From contig NZ_CP029639.1 in assembly GCF_003268635.1 (NCBI RefSeq), positions 5,540,001 to 5,604,000 on the forward strand: a stretch of DNA of 64,000 bases, written 5' to 3'. The notes under the pieces are model-generated. The model made no database searches and was not told where the DNA came from. It worked only from the letters and a program-made list of their open reading frames with translations. Of this stretch, positions 52,481 through 61,781 are shown piece by piece. How positions within the stretch are numbered: the stretch's first letter is position 1; every line of letters begins with the position of its first letter. The translations under genes and the position numbers were made by a program. This DNA comes from Paenibacillus sp. DCT19 (GTDB lineage Bacteria; Bacillota; Bacilli; Paenibacillales; Paenibacillaceae).

Positions 52481-55333
52481 CTACAAGAGTTCATTCTGTT
52501 TAGGCAACCTGATCTTAAATGTACTTCCCTTACCCGGTGCAGATATGAAGCCAATTGTACCTTGATGATCCTCTACTATTTTCCGCGAGATGTACAGTCC
52601 AATACCGGTTCCACCAATCTGGCGATGATCCGAATTATCCACACGGTAAAACTTCGTAAAGAGCAGATCTTTCACGTTCTCTGCGATACCAATGCCGTAA
52701 TCACGGACATCAATACATAACCACTCCTCTTCTTCCCACAGAGTGATATCAATACGATCCGTACCTGGAGAATATTTGACCGCATTGCCTATGAGATTGT
52801 GCATCACCTGTACCATTCGATTCTGATCCGCATAAGCAAAGAAATCACCATTAAATGCATGAACCTCAATACGCTGAACCGACTTCATGTTCCATTGCTC
52901 GGCGACACCCTCCACCAATTCAAGCAGAGGTACATATGTTTTGTGATACGTTAACCCTTCGTTATCCAGTCGCTGGATATCCAGAACATCATCAAGTAAA
53001 CTGCTGAGCCTTGCCCCCTCAGATGAGATCGTCTCCATAAACTCCTGACGCTGGGATGCCGGCAGATCATACATCATCATTAACTCTACATATCCCATAA
53101 TGGTCGCTACCGGAGTACGCAATTCATGGGATACGACACTAATCAGCTCATTCTTCATTCGGTTCAAATTTTCTTCCTGTGTTCGATCTCGGAACACCAA
53201 CAAAAATCCATGGTTTTTACCTGGCACATCTACCTGCTTGATATATAGAGAGAACACACTTTTCTCCACATCGTTAAACCAGAACTCCGTCTCCACAAAG
53301 GAACGTTCTCCGTTCAGGAACGCTTGGGTTTGCTCTGTCAGATTAAAGTCATCGGTTATGACGATCTGATCAATTCTTTGGGCAAAATCTTCAATCGACT
53401 TGCCTAGGAAATTTCCTAAGCCAAACATCTCTTCAATTCGTCTGTTCACGATTGTAATCGTGCCTGAACGGTCAGACATGACAAGTCCTTCACGGACAGA
53501 CTCAATAAAATGCTCACTAATGTCCCGCTGCTCCTGAATCGCATTCTTCTCATGGAACAACTCTGCATTTAATTGCTCTAGAGCAAGGGCATGCCGTACA
53601 CGTTCTTCTTCGGCTCTCGTTCGTTCGGTAATATCCTTAATAAAGAGGTTGTATAACGACTCATTGTTGCCCAGACGAATCTCCACAATCTTGTATTCAA
53701 TCGGAAATAACGCCCCGTTCCGGCGAATACCGGAAATTTCATCGACGATGGTATATCGCTTGCCCTGCTTATACTCGTATTGCTCAAGCATTTTTTTGAT
53801 TTCAGCACAGCTTGCGCCTTGAAATAGAGACGGGGCATTCGTTTGCAGAATGACCTCTTCCCGCGTTAAACCGAACATTCTCTCGGCTTCAGGGTTGAAT
53901 TCTATAATAAGTCCATTGGAATCCACTGCGATAATGGCATCAATGGAAGAATCGATAATGGCGCGCTTGATCTCCTCGCTATTCTTCAACTCTTTGGTTC
54001 TTTCCCTGACTCGATCCTCCAGCGTAAGTTTGTCCAGACGAATCTGCTCGAATTGTTCGATAAGCACATCAGCCATTTTACGCAAATTACCAATCAGAAT
54101 CTGTACTTCAGTTACGTGGCTTGTTGGCCACTCCATCTTGCCATTATTGCGGAATAACAACCGCGGCAGAGAGCCTGTCACACGAGTAAGTCGTTGCATC
54201 GGACTTACCACTTTGCGACTGAGCGGAGCAGCAACAATCATGGAAGTAACGATTATCATAAACAGACTCTGGAGCGTGGTCAGGTAGACCGATTCAATAC
54301 GATTATAATAATTTTCAGAGCTTGTCTCGATGATGACCCGATAAGGGAAATCTGGTATCTGATTCGCTTCATAGATGAACGAAATCTGTTTCCAGAAATC
54401 GAGCACATTCCGCTGATGTGATTCAACAGAATGAATTAAAAGTTCATTTTCTCCTGCCTGGATCAGTCGATACTGCTCCAAATCGAGCACATCTCCATTC
54501 CTCAGATTGCCTAATCCCGAGGCAGCCACCCTGCCATCATCTGCATGAAGCAGTATTACATTCACACCTAATAGATGATGGTATCGCTCCACATTCTGAG
54601 TCAAATTGTCTGCCGTTACATATCCTCTGTTCAAATCCTCAACAACTGCCACAGCCGCATGCTCCAGATTCGAACGAATGGCATCATTAATCTGATCGAG
54701 TTGTCTACGGCTATCTGCCGATAACAAGGCTAGTGATACGATTACCACAAAAGCCACCACGTATTTGAACGCAATCCGAGAAAGTGGAATTGTGCCCGTT
54801 CTTTTCGCCTTGTCCTCTCCTGTCGTAATCCAAAAATCCACCACAATGCCCGCAATCAGTGCATTAACCATGCTAATGACAGCAATGTGCATATAGGTAT
54901 ACTTCACATCTTCCAGACTCATGCCCTGAATGAAGTAGCCATACGTTGTTATTGGCAACAACATCACTAACCAAAATACCGCATTGGCTTTAATGATACT
55001 GCCATTCTTCCAACGAATCTGCCACACTAACATCCATATGAGTTCAACATAACGTAGCATAGCGATGACCATCGTTTCAGGCTGTACTCCTGCAAACAAA
55101 AGTTTCAAGATAAGAATAACGGTCATAGCCACGAATCCATAGATACCACCATGTAAACGCAAGGCAACGAGCACCGCTGCACTTACCAGTACCAGATTTA
55201 CGCCACAAAATAACGTCACCGGAAAAAAACTGCTCGCTGTACCCAAAAGGATAAGGATTGCTGTTCCAATCCAGGGCACACGCAGTTTCAATATGACCCA
55301 CTCCAGTATCTGTCTTGCCTTGATCTTAGCCAT
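52481..55333 (-). CDS. Large membrane sensor histidine kinase
   Basis: About 950 residues. Order: five or six membrane segments (about 20-172), one more (190-207), an external sensor domain of about 150 residues (210-352), a membrane segment (355-372), HAMP-like linker, PAS 1 (about 455-575), PAS 2 (about 610-725), HisKA with the histidine near residue 736 in VVSHELRTPVAT, HATPase with RDYGIGIA and GGTGIGLYISRK. It most likely phosphorylates the response regulator encoded divergently 360 bases away. The signal is unknown; the first membrane block may sense something in the membrane. GAGGG before the ATG at 55333 fits better than the GTG at 55339. Confidence 0.92.
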   Translation of the reverse strand: MAKIKARQILEWVILKLRVPWIGTAILILLGTASSFFPVTLFCGVNLVLVSAAVLVALRLHGGIYGFVAMTVILILKLLFAGVQPETMVIAMLRYVELIWMLVWQIRWKNGSIIKANAVFWLVMLLPITTYGYFIQGMSLEDVKYTYMHIAVISMVNALIAGIVVDFWITTGEDKAKRTGTIPLSRIAFKYVVAFVVIVSLALLSADSRRQLDQINDAIRSNLEHAAVAVVEDLNRGYVTADNLTQNVERYHHLLGVNVILLHADDGRVAASGLGNLRNGDVLDLEQYRLIQAGENELLIHSVESHQRNVLDFWKQISFIYEANQIPDFPYRVIIETSSENYYNRIESVYLTTLQSLFMIIVTSMIVAAPLSRKVVSPMQRLTRVTGSLPRLLFRNNGKMEWPTSHVTEVQILIGNLRKMADVLIEQFEQIRLDKLTLEDRVRERTKELKNSEEIKRAIIDSSIDAIIAVDSNGLIIEFNPEAERMFGLTREEVILQTNAPSLFQGASCAEIKKMLEQYEYKQGKRYTIVDEISGIRRNGALFPIEYKIVEIRLGNNESLYNLFIKDITERTRAEEERVRHALALEQLNAELFHEKNAIQEQRDISEHFIESVREGLVMSDRSGTITIVNRRIEEMFGLGNFLGKSIEDFAQRIDQIVITDDFNLTEQTQAFLNGERSFVETEFWFNDVEKSVFSLYIKQVDVPGKNHGFLLVFRDRTQEENLNRMKNELISVVSHELRTPVATIMGYVELMMMYDLPASQRQEFMETISSEGARLSSLLDDVLDIQRLDNEGLTYHKTYVPLLELVEGVAEQWNMKSVQRIEVHAFNGDFFAYADQNRMVQVMHNLIGNAVKYSPGTDRIDITLWEEEEWLCIDVRDYGIGIAENVKDLLFTKFYRVDNSDHRQIGGTGIGLYISRKIVEDHQGTIGFISAPGKGSTFKIRLPKQNELL

Positions 55334-55698
55334 AAGCACATATCCCTCTGATGTTTCTCTTATGTATTTTGAATGGCAAGCCTAGTTCCTCCCATAAATA
55401 ACGGTAAATAACGACACTTTTCCCCCTAAATCGTCTCTAATCTATTATACTGTAGTTAGTCCATGTTATCTCTTTGGCAATTATTGATTGATCGCCAATT
55501 GTATTAGGCTCATGATAAAATATTAAAGTTTAGCTCCATCAAGAGGTTTTATACATATGTGTATCTATTATAAAATAGATTCATGCACCCTATATTTTGG
55601 AATAAAATCATTAAAAAATTTGCAGTTTTTCGAACAATATTTAAGTATGAACTTCGTATTTTCTTAACAAATTCAATTCACCCAGGAGTGTGACCTCA
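55334..55698. other. Divergent control region between kinase and response regulator
   Basis: About 360 AT-rich bases. A minus-strand TATAAT lies at 55444-55449 without a good -35. On the plus strand TTGCAG-N17-AAGTAT (55620-55648) may drive the regulator. No gene, repeat or hairpin seen. Confidence 0.5.
55620..55648 (+). promoter_or_regulatory. Possible promoter of the response regulator gene
   Basis: TTGCAG, 17 bases, AAGTAT, 50 bases before the start codon. The match to consensus is moderate. Confidence 0.4.
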
Positions 55699-56394
55699 AT
55701 GATCAAAGTACTTCTTATAGAGGATGAGAAAAATCTGGCGGACATGATCGCTTTCTTTCTAGAGGAGGAGGGGTACATAACAGAACGGGTTCATCATGCG
55801 AAGGATGCATTATTGCTTTTCCCTAAGTTTCAACCAGACATTGTGGTGACTGATCTCATGTTGCCTGAAACGGATGGCAATGATCTTGTAGATGCGTTTC
55901 GCCAGCAATCCACAGTACCTATTCTTATGATCTCTGCAAGCACGATGTTGAATGATCGACTTCGGGCTTTACATAACGGTGCGGATGATTTCCTATGTAA
56001 ACCCTTCAGTCTGAAAGAGCTCGATGCTCGGATTAAGGCTCTATTACGTAGATCAGCCATTACTTATTCCGATAAACCGCTCCAAGAGGAAAAACCGGCC
56101 GATGTGGCCGGGCATGTGAGTGTCAATGAATATAGACGAACTCTGTTTGTAGATGGGCAAGAGATCGAGGTCACGCATATTGAGTTTGAAATCATGAAAG
56201 AATTATACGGTAATCCCGGCAAAGTATTTACACGGAATGAGCTCATGGATCGCATCAAAGGCTCAGAACGGGCGTATCTGGATCGTACGATTGATGTACA
56301 CATATCCAGCCTACGCAAAAAGATTGAACCCGACCCCAAAAACCCTCGTTTTATTAAAACCGTTTGGGGAACAGGCTATAAATATGTTATCTAG
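55699..56394 (+). CDS. OmpR/PhoB-family response regulator
   Basis: About 231 residues: a receiver (D52 in IVVTDLMLPETDG, K near DFLCKPFSLKEL) and a winged helix (about 135-230, VTHIEFEIMKELYGNPGKVFTRNELMDRI, TVWGTGYKYV). It is the likely partner of the divergent kinase. AGGAG lies nine to ten bases before the ATG at 55699; a GTG at 55690 is next to it. Confidence 0.95.
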   Translation: MIKVLLIEDEKNLADMIAFFLEEEGYITERVHHAKDALLLFPKFQPDIVVTDLMLPETDGNDLVDAFRQQSTVPILMISASTMLNDRLRALHNGADDFLCKPFSLKELDARIKALLRRSAITYSDKPLQEEKPADVAGHVSVNEYRRTLFVDGQEIEVTHIEFEIMKELYGNPGKVFTRNELMDRIKGSERAYLDRTIDVHISSLRKKIEPDPKNPRFIKTVWGTGYKYVI

Positions 56395-56453
56395 CTTAAC
56401 TATAGCTGCTTGAATCATCAAATCAAATGAATACATAGCCATTTCTTCCCCGG

Positions 56454-56882
56454 TCATGATCGAATGGACATGGTGGAAGGAATGGCGTTTTTATTTTCCT
56501 GCGGAGAGGTTTGAAGCCAGTGCTGAATCTCGCATACCCACTGATCTAATTGTCCGGGATGCCACAAACTAAGTTTAACTTCCCCTGAGCCCGAAATTTG
56601 CTGCAAATGCCGTTTGCGAATCAGTGATTGGAAATCAGTGATGACGAGCAATGGAATCTGCGGCATAAATGCCCGAATCGCATTGGCTGCGGATATGGCA
56701 CTGGAGGCTTCCTTATAATCCACGATACAATAACGGGACTTCTCCCAGCCGTCCTGTTCATTCATTCTATCTTCTTGTTCTCGCTTGCATGTCGCCTCAG
56801 CGATCCATTGTCTTAACATTGGAATCATCACGTCATATGCAATGCTACGGCTTCCATCCGAAAGAACAGTAATGGGCTCCAT
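56454..56882 (-). CDS. Hypothetical protein, receiver-like fold possible
   Basis: 142 residues. The middle (YCIVDYKEASSAISAANAIRAFMPQIPLLVITDFQ) has the strand-helix-strand rhythm of a degenerate receiver, with VDY in place of the phosphoacceptor region. This is only a resemblance. GGAGG is seven bases before the ATG, so it is probably translated. It is convergent with the response regulator gene. Confidence 0.6.
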   Translation of the reverse strand: MEPITVLSDGSRSIAYDVMIPMLRQWIAEATCKREQEDRMNEQDGWEKSRYCIVDYKEASSAISAANAIRAFMPQIPLLVITDFQSLIRKRHLQQISGSGEVKLSLWHPGQLDQWVCEIQHWLQTSPQENKNAIPSTMSIRS

Positions 56883-57110
56883 AATGTTACCTCCATTAAT
56901 TTCATTACCTCCATTGTGAGCTTTTTCATTTAAAAATGTTTGTGCGTGAACATGAAAGAAGTGTTAACAATCTTCGTACTTCTTTACAATATACCTTTGA
57001 CGAATAAGCGTTGATTTCGCAATTTAGACACATTCATGTAAAATATAGATATACTCGTGCTCAGTCACGGTAAACTTAATGATGAATCCGGTACAGGAGG
57101 TTATGAACCG

Positions 57111-58253
57111 ATGAATATTGTTTCCATTGAACCAACACCCAGCCCTAATACGATGATGTTGCATCTGGATGAACGTCTGGAAGACGGAATCCGCAAAACA
57201 TATACGCTGGATAATGAACGCTCTGCCCCAGCCTTTATTCGCCAAATGCTTCACATTCCCGGTGTAAAAAGTGTGTTCCACACCACCGACTTTGTAGCTT
57301 TGGATCGTAAAGGTAATGCCGACTGGTCAGTGATCCTTGGCGAAGTTCAGAGCCGTCTAGGACAACAGGGTCTAGACCTGGATTGGATTGACGGTGAAGA
57401 TCATTCCGGTGAACACTTTGGTGAAGCCCAAGTATTCGTACAATTTTTCCGGGGTGTGCCTATGCAGATCCGGGTAAAAGCAGGTGCAAAAGAGGAACGC
57501 GTTGGACTCTCAGATCGGTTTGTCAAAGCCGTTACTGAGGTTGCCAGTGCTACGCTGATCAAAGAACGCAAGCTGAAGGACTACGGTGTTCGTTACGGTG
57601 AACTTCCAGATATCGCTCGCGAAGTGGAACAGGAGCTTGAAGCTGCGTATCCTGCTGAACGATTGAATCAGGTCATTCAGCAAGCCATTGCGCACGGCAC
57701 CAATGCCGAGGAATTCGTAGAACGTCGTCGCCAACTCGAAGGTGCTGAACTTGAAGAAGCTCTGAACAGCACTGACTGGAATGTACGCTATGCAGCGTTT
57801 GACGGCATGGAGCCAACAGCGGAGCGCTTACCTCTGGTTGCTCATGCGCTTAAGGATGAGAAAATGCAAATACGGAGATTGGCGGTTGTCTATCTCGGCG
57901 ACATTCGCACAGCAGAAGCGATGGAACTGTTATATCAAGCATTACAGGATAGCTCGCCCGCTGTACGCCGTACCGCAGGAGATACGCTATCTGATATTGG
58001 TGATCCAGCTGCAACTCCAGCTATGACAGCCACGTTAACTGATAGTAGCAAGCTTGTACGCTGGCGTGCAGCTCGTTTCTTATATGAAGTTGGAACGGAA
58101 GAAGCGGAAGAAGCTCTACGCGTAGCAGCTGAAGATCCAGAATTCGAAGTAAGCCTTCAAGCGAAGATGGCCTTGGAACGCATTGAATCAGGTGAGCAAG
58201 CAGCAGGTACGGTATGGCAGCAAATGGCTGGTCGTAACAAAAAAACGGAATAG
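57111..58253 (+). CDS. cvfC: Conserved virulence factor C-like protein (NifU_N plus HEAT repeats)
   Basis: About 380 residues. The N-terminal domain (1-85; MNIVSIEPTPSPNTMMLHL, PGVKSVFHTTDFVALDR) is NifU/Nfu N-terminal-like and the C-terminal half (about 215-370) is HEAT-like repeats (NVRYAAFDGM, MQIRRLAVVYLGDI, PAVRRTAGDTLSDIGD, KLVRWRAARFLYEVGT). The same build is found in Staphylococcus aureus CvfC and B. subtilis YpgR. It may bind iron-sulfur proteins, but this is not shown. GGAGG ten bases before the ATG at 57111 fixes the start; the frame is open to 57057. Confidence 0.88.
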   Translation: MNIVSIEPTPSPNTMMLHLDERLEDGIRKTYTLDNERSAPAFIRQMLHIPGVKSVFHTTDFVALDRKGNADWSVILGEVQSRLGQQGLDLDWIDGEDHSGEHFGEAQVFVQFFRGVPMQIRVKAGAKEERVGLSDRFVKAVTEVASATLIKERKLKDYGVRYGELPDIAREVEQELEAAYPAERLNQVIQQAIAHGTNAEEFVERRRQLEGAELEEALNSTDWNVRYAAFDGMEPTAERLPLVAHALKDEKMQIRRLAVVYLGDIRTAEAMELLYQALQDSSPAVRRTAGDTLSDIGDPAATPAMTATLTDSSKLVRWRAARFLYEVGTEEAEEALRVAAEDPEFEVSLQAKMALERIESGEQAAGTVWQQMAGRNKKTE

Positions 58254-58281
58254 GTCAAAATGTCTCACCCAATATTTGTTA

Positions 58282-58310
58282 TTGCACTGGGAAACATTGA
58301 GCGGTATACT
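58282..58310 (+). promoter_or_regulatory. Promoter of the lysine riboswitch-lysP unit
   Basis: TTGCAC, 17 bases, TATACT. It lies about 90 bases before the aptamer. Between them is a hairpin (AAACCAAAC with GTTTGGTTT, 58330-58361). Confidence 0.6.
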
Positions 58311-58397
58311 GAGTCTCTGTTTAGAAAACCAAACAAAGCTTGTCATGTTTGGTTTCCAACCAATTTCATAAACATATAGATACACCTCATCCATTGA

Positions 58398-58585
58398 TGA
58401 TGAGGTAGAGGTCGCGGGTGCGATCAGTATGCTGAAGGAGGCGCTAAGGAGCCGCTTGAGATCTCAGCAGAAAGGCGCACCCGCCGAAGCTCACTGGACG
58501 CCTCCTTATTTCTGTCCAGTGTCGCTGGGGCTGTTGCCGAAAGGTGCAGAACTGTCACAGTTAGAGCACATATTGCTATGAGTAC
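58398..58585 (+). ncRNA. Lysine riboswitch (L box)
   Basis: The leader contains the conserved lysine-aptamer elements in order: AGAGGTCGCG and AGTATGC in P2, GCCGAAGC closing P2, a P3 stem formed by CACTGGAC and GTCCAGTG, and GGGGCTGT with GCCGAAAGGTGCAGAACTGT followed by CACAG for P4/P5. The same elements are known from B. subtilis lysC. Lysine binding normally shuts down expression. The gene behind it is a lysine-type permease, a usual target. The boundaries are approximate because P1 is not clear to me. Confidence 0.9.
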
Positions 58586-58625
58586 GTGTCCAGAAAGGTT
58601 AAGCTAACTTTTTTGAACAACCTCT
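58586..58625 (+). repeat. TGTTCAAAAAG repeat, copy D (end-only remnant) behind the lysine aptamer
   Basis: GTGTCCAGAAAGG joined to CTTTTTTGAACAACCTCT. It folds as a stem of about 13 pairs around an AGC loop, with a T run in the descending arm, so it resembles an intrinsic terminator. It starts right after the aptamer. Confidence 0.7.
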
Positions 58626-58698
58626 GTAAGCAAGTATGATTTCTACTGTGTTGAGCTATCTTAACATCGGGGACAATGTGGTGCGGACTAGATATAGA

Positions 58699-58730
58699 GA
58701 CCGCAGGCGAATGCCTGCGGTCTTTGTTAT
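58699..58730 (+). terminator. Terminator in the lysP leader (probable riboswitch output)
   Basis: A perfect 10-bp stem GACCGCAGGC/GCCTGCGGTC with a GAAT loop, followed by TTTGTTATTGTT. It is 70 bases before the lysP start and 115 behind the aptamer. Confidence 0.8.
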
Positions 58731-58792
58731 TGTTATGAATTCCTTACCTATATGAACAACATCCGTATTTATTTGAATGAAGGAGTGTTTCC

Positions 58793-60259
58793 ATGCAAGA
58801 CCGCAACAATACTACATCAACTGGATCATCACTAAAAAAAGGGCTCCGTGCCCGGCACATGACCATGATCGCTCTGGGTGGATCGATCGGTACTGGACTA
58901 TTTCTTGCAAGCGGTACTGCCATCTCTACCGCTGGCCCGGGCGGCGCACTTCTTGCTTATGCAGCCGTAGGAATCATGGTGTATTTCCTCATGACAAGTC
59001 TCGGAGAGCTGGCTACATTCTTGCCTGACTCCGGTTCATTTAATACGTATGCTGCCCGCTACGTTGACCCTGCACTTGGGTTCGCCATGGGCTGGAATTT
59101 CTGGTACAACTGGGCTGTTACCATTGCCGCAGAACTTGCTGCAGCTACAGTGCTTATTAAATACTGGTTCCCGGATAGCAACTCCATGCTGTGGAGTCTG
59201 TTATTTCTGGTATTGATCTTCTCCTTAAATATTCTGTCAGTTAAGGGATACGGAGAATCGGAATACTGGTTCGCCATCATCAAGGTAGCTACCGTCATTA
59301 TCTTCCTTACGGTGGGTGTACTTATGATCTTTGGTATTATGGGCGGAGAAGCTGTTGGTTTCAGCAACTTTACTGTAGGTGATGCCCCCTTCCATGGTGG
59401 ATTCTTCACTGTGCTTGGTGTATTTATGGCCGCAGGATTCTCCTTCCAAGGAACGGAGCTGATCGGTGTGGCTGCCGGGGAAAGTGAAAACCCTCGTGAA
59501 AATGTACCTCGTGCGATTCGGCAAGTATTCTGGCGTATCCTTATTTTTTACATTTTGGCGATTACAGTGATCAGTCTAATCATTCCATATACACACCCGA
59601 ATCTACTCAAAGGTGAGCTGAATAATATCGGTGTCAGTCCGTTTACCCTTGTGTTTGAGAAGGCCGGGCTAGCAATTGCTGCTTCCGTCATGAATGCCGT
59701 AATTTTGACTTCTGTACTGTCTGCAGGTAACTCAGGTATGTATGCCTCTAGCCGTGTACTCTACGCTCTTGCTCGGGATGGTAAAGCACCACGCTTCCTG
59801 GCACGATTGAACAAAAGAGGTATTCCTATGAACGCGCTGCTCATCACGACTGCAGTCGGAATGCTGGCCTTCCTTGCCTCCCTGTTTGGAGATGGGATCG
59901 TGTACACGTGGTTGCTCAATGCATCAGGCATGTGTGGTTTCATCACTTGGCTCGGTATTGCCATCAGTCATTATCGCTTCCGTAAAGCCTATGTTGCTCA
60001 AGGCCGAGATCTGAATGATCTACCTTACCGTGCACGCTGGTTCCCGTTTGGCCCGATCTTTGCTTTTGTATTATGCATTATCGTCATTATCGGTCAGAAC
60101 TATCAAGCCTTTACAGGAGATCATATTGATTGGAGCGGCGCGCTAGTTGCATACTTAAGTGTACCGTTGTTCTTAATTTTGTGGCTCGGCTACAAGTGGA
60201 TTAAGAAAACCAAAGTGGTACCTTTGCAAGAATGTGATTTCACCTCTACAACAGATTAA
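58793..60259 (+). CDS. lysP: Lysine-specific permease (LysP-type amino acid transporter)
   Basis: 488 residues with twelve membrane segments of the amino acid-polyamine-organocation family. GLRARHMTMIALGGSIGTGLF (segment 1), GFSFQGTELIGVAAGESENP and the polar tail are typical of LysP; length equals the Escherichia coli protein (489). It imports lysine with protons. AAGGAG lies seven bases before the ATG. The lysine riboswitch upstream supports the substrate. Confidence 0.93.
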   Translation: MQDRNNTTSTGSSLKKGLRARHMTMIALGGSIGTGLFLASGTAISTAGPGGALLAYAAVGIMVYFLMTSLGELATFLPDSGSFNTYAARYVDPALGFAMGWNFWYNWAVTIAAELAAATVLIKYWFPDSNSMLWSLLFLVLIFSLNILSVKGYGESEYWFAIIKVATVIIFLTVGVLMIFGIMGGEAVGFSNFTVGDAPFHGGFFTVLGVFMAAGFSFQGTELIGVAAGESENPRENVPRAIRQVFWRILIFYILAITVISLIIPYTHPNLLKGELNNIGVSPFTLVFEKAGLAIAASVMNAVILTSVLSAGNSGMYASSRVLYALARDGKAPRFLARLNKRGIPMNALLITTAVGMLAFLASLFGDGIVYTWLLNASGMCGFITWLGIAISHYRFRKAYVAQGRDLNDLPYRARWFPFGPIFAFVLCIIVIIGQNYQAFTGDHIDWSGALVAYLSVPLFLILWLGYKWIKKTKVVPLQECDFTSTTD

Positions 60260-60263
60260 ATTA

Positions 60264-60304
60264 CAGACAGCTTTCCTTCCGTGCGGAGGGAAGGCTGTCT
60301 TTTG
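60264..60304 (+). terminator. lysP terminator
   Basis: GACAGC and GCTGTC arms with TTTCCTTCC/GGAGGGAAG inside, followed by TTTT. Confidence 0.88.
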
Positions 60305-60365
60305 TTATATTGAGATTTGCGATCTGCAATCTCCGATTGTTCGAGCCAACTGTTTCTCCTTCGGA

Positions 60366-60397
60366 CAAAAAAAGAACGCTTCTGCATGAAGCGTCCT
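60366..60397 (-). terminator. Terminator of the transglutaminase-like gene
   Basis: ACGCTTC/GAAGCGT stem with T run on the minus strand, about 60 bases behind the stop. Confidence 0.85.
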
Positions 60398-60453
60398 CGT
60401 TCGAAATAGTGAATCCGTTCTAATTCATATTGTTAGCAAATCATAATCAGCAA

Positions 60454-61581
60454 TTACATCGTCCATGTAATTTTCACACGCAAATCAGTGGTATCTGCCA
60501 TGTTCGAAACGTAATAGGATATTGACTTCATCCCTAGCTGATATAAATCCTGTAGATCCTGAACCAAGCCTTGCTCTGTTCCCTTGTATCTGAATGTTAG
60601 CGATGTTCCGCCGTCCTTCATGACCGTTTGCACTTTTTTCTTCAAGGCAGCATGTTCCTGAATCGCATCACTCTCGTTATACAAGGCATAATCCAGGGTA
60701 TGGTACAGCTTCTGATAAGCAGCTGTTTTACTGCCTCCCTCGGTAATCAGACCATGCAGCACTTCACGGTATAACGTTGAAGCCGCAGGATATTTACCAT
60801 TATTCGTCCAGAAGTGATCACGCGCCATCTCCGTATCACTCAGCAAATAATAATTATAGCTGACCTTGCCTTTACGGTCAGGCGTAGGATCATCCCACGT
60901 GGTGTCCATGTGATACCATTTCCCATCCAGTTTGACCAAATTCCAAGCGTGAAGCTGGTCACCAGCCGTACCTTCGACGATACGATTCTCAATGCCCACT
61001 TGCTCTAACATGCGGTAAGCCAGCAAAGAATACCCCTGACATACGGTGCTACCCGTCACTAGTCCGTCGTATGCCGTATATTTCTTTAACGAGGTATCAT
61101 AGGCGAGGTTAAGCACGATCCAGTCATGGATCACTTTAACCTTCTCGTGATTGGACATGCCTGGAACGATGATCTCCTTCAGGACGCTCGCAACTTTACG
61201 ATTCACATAGTCCGTCTGTGCCTTCGTTTCCCGATAAGACAATTTAATATGTACCTCTGCCGATACATTGGAACCTTTATAATTAAATGCGTAACTCTTA
61301 ACCGTATACTGAATATAAGGGTCGCTCTTCATCGCTTCGTCAATGGAGCTCTGCAACTGTTTTTTGAGGCCTTTCACATTACCCTTGTATGTAAAAACCA
61401 GTTCCTCTGTACGCTGAGACATCGCCGTTAACAACGTCTTGCGCAATTCCGCAGTCGTAGATATGTCCGTCGTGCCGGAAGCAGCATATAACTGATCCAG
61501 ATCAACCGTACGCGGTAAAGCCACAGCAATCAAGCAGCTAGCTAGCAAAATGGTGATGATTCGTTTCCCATTCTTGCCCAT
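60454..61581 (-). CDS. Exported transglutaminase-like protein
   Basis: 375 residues. Signal peptide (IITILLASCLIAVALPRTV). The middle has the transglutaminase-like catalytic set: cysteine in GSTVCQGYSLLAYRML, histidine in DQLHAWNLVKLDGKWYHMD and aspartate in DTTWDDP. The N- and C-terminal thirds share a fold pattern: LVFTYKGNVKGLKKQLQ and LTFRYKGTEQGLVQDLQ look like a duplicated domain. In Paenibacillus such proteins may be cysteine proteases or cross-linkers of the cell surface. AGAGAGG lies before the ATG. Confidence 0.88.
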   Translation of the reverse strand: MGKNGKRIITILLASCLIAVALPRTVDLDQLYAASGTTDISTTAELRKTLLTAMSQRTEELVFTYKGNVKGLKKQLQSSIDEAMKSDPYIQYTVKSYAFNYKGSNVSAEVHIKLSYRETKAQTDYVNRKVASVLKEIIVPGMSNHEKVKVIHDWIVLNLAYDTSLKKYTAYDGLVTGSTVCQGYSLLAYRMLEQVGIENRIVEGTAGDQLHAWNLVKLDGKWYHMDTTWDDPTPDRKGKVSYNYYLLSDTEMARDHFWTNNGKYPAASTLYREVLHGLITEGGSKTAAYQKLYHTLDYALYNESDAIQEHAALKKKVQTVMKDGGTSLTFRYKGTEQGLVQDLQDLYQLGMKSISYYVSNMADTTDLRVKITWTM

Positions 61582-61675
61582 GAAAGGATACCACCTCTCT
61601 TCGCAAAGTTCTCATGCCTCATTGTATCACAAAAGCAACTGACATCAGGCTTCTAGTTTTGTCGAAAAGAATCAA

Positions 61676-61708
61676 AAGAGACCTTCCACAGAAGGTCCCT
61701 CTTATCTT
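61676..61708 (-). terminator. Terminator of the YcdB-SLH gene
   Basis: AGAGACCTTC pairs with GAAGGTCCCT around a TGTG-like loop, with T run on the minus strand. Confidence 0.88.
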
Positions 61709-61781
61709 CAGCAAAATAAACATGATTACCGTTATTCTTATTCTATGAATTCAGCACGTACTTATGACATCTTGCTCACGT

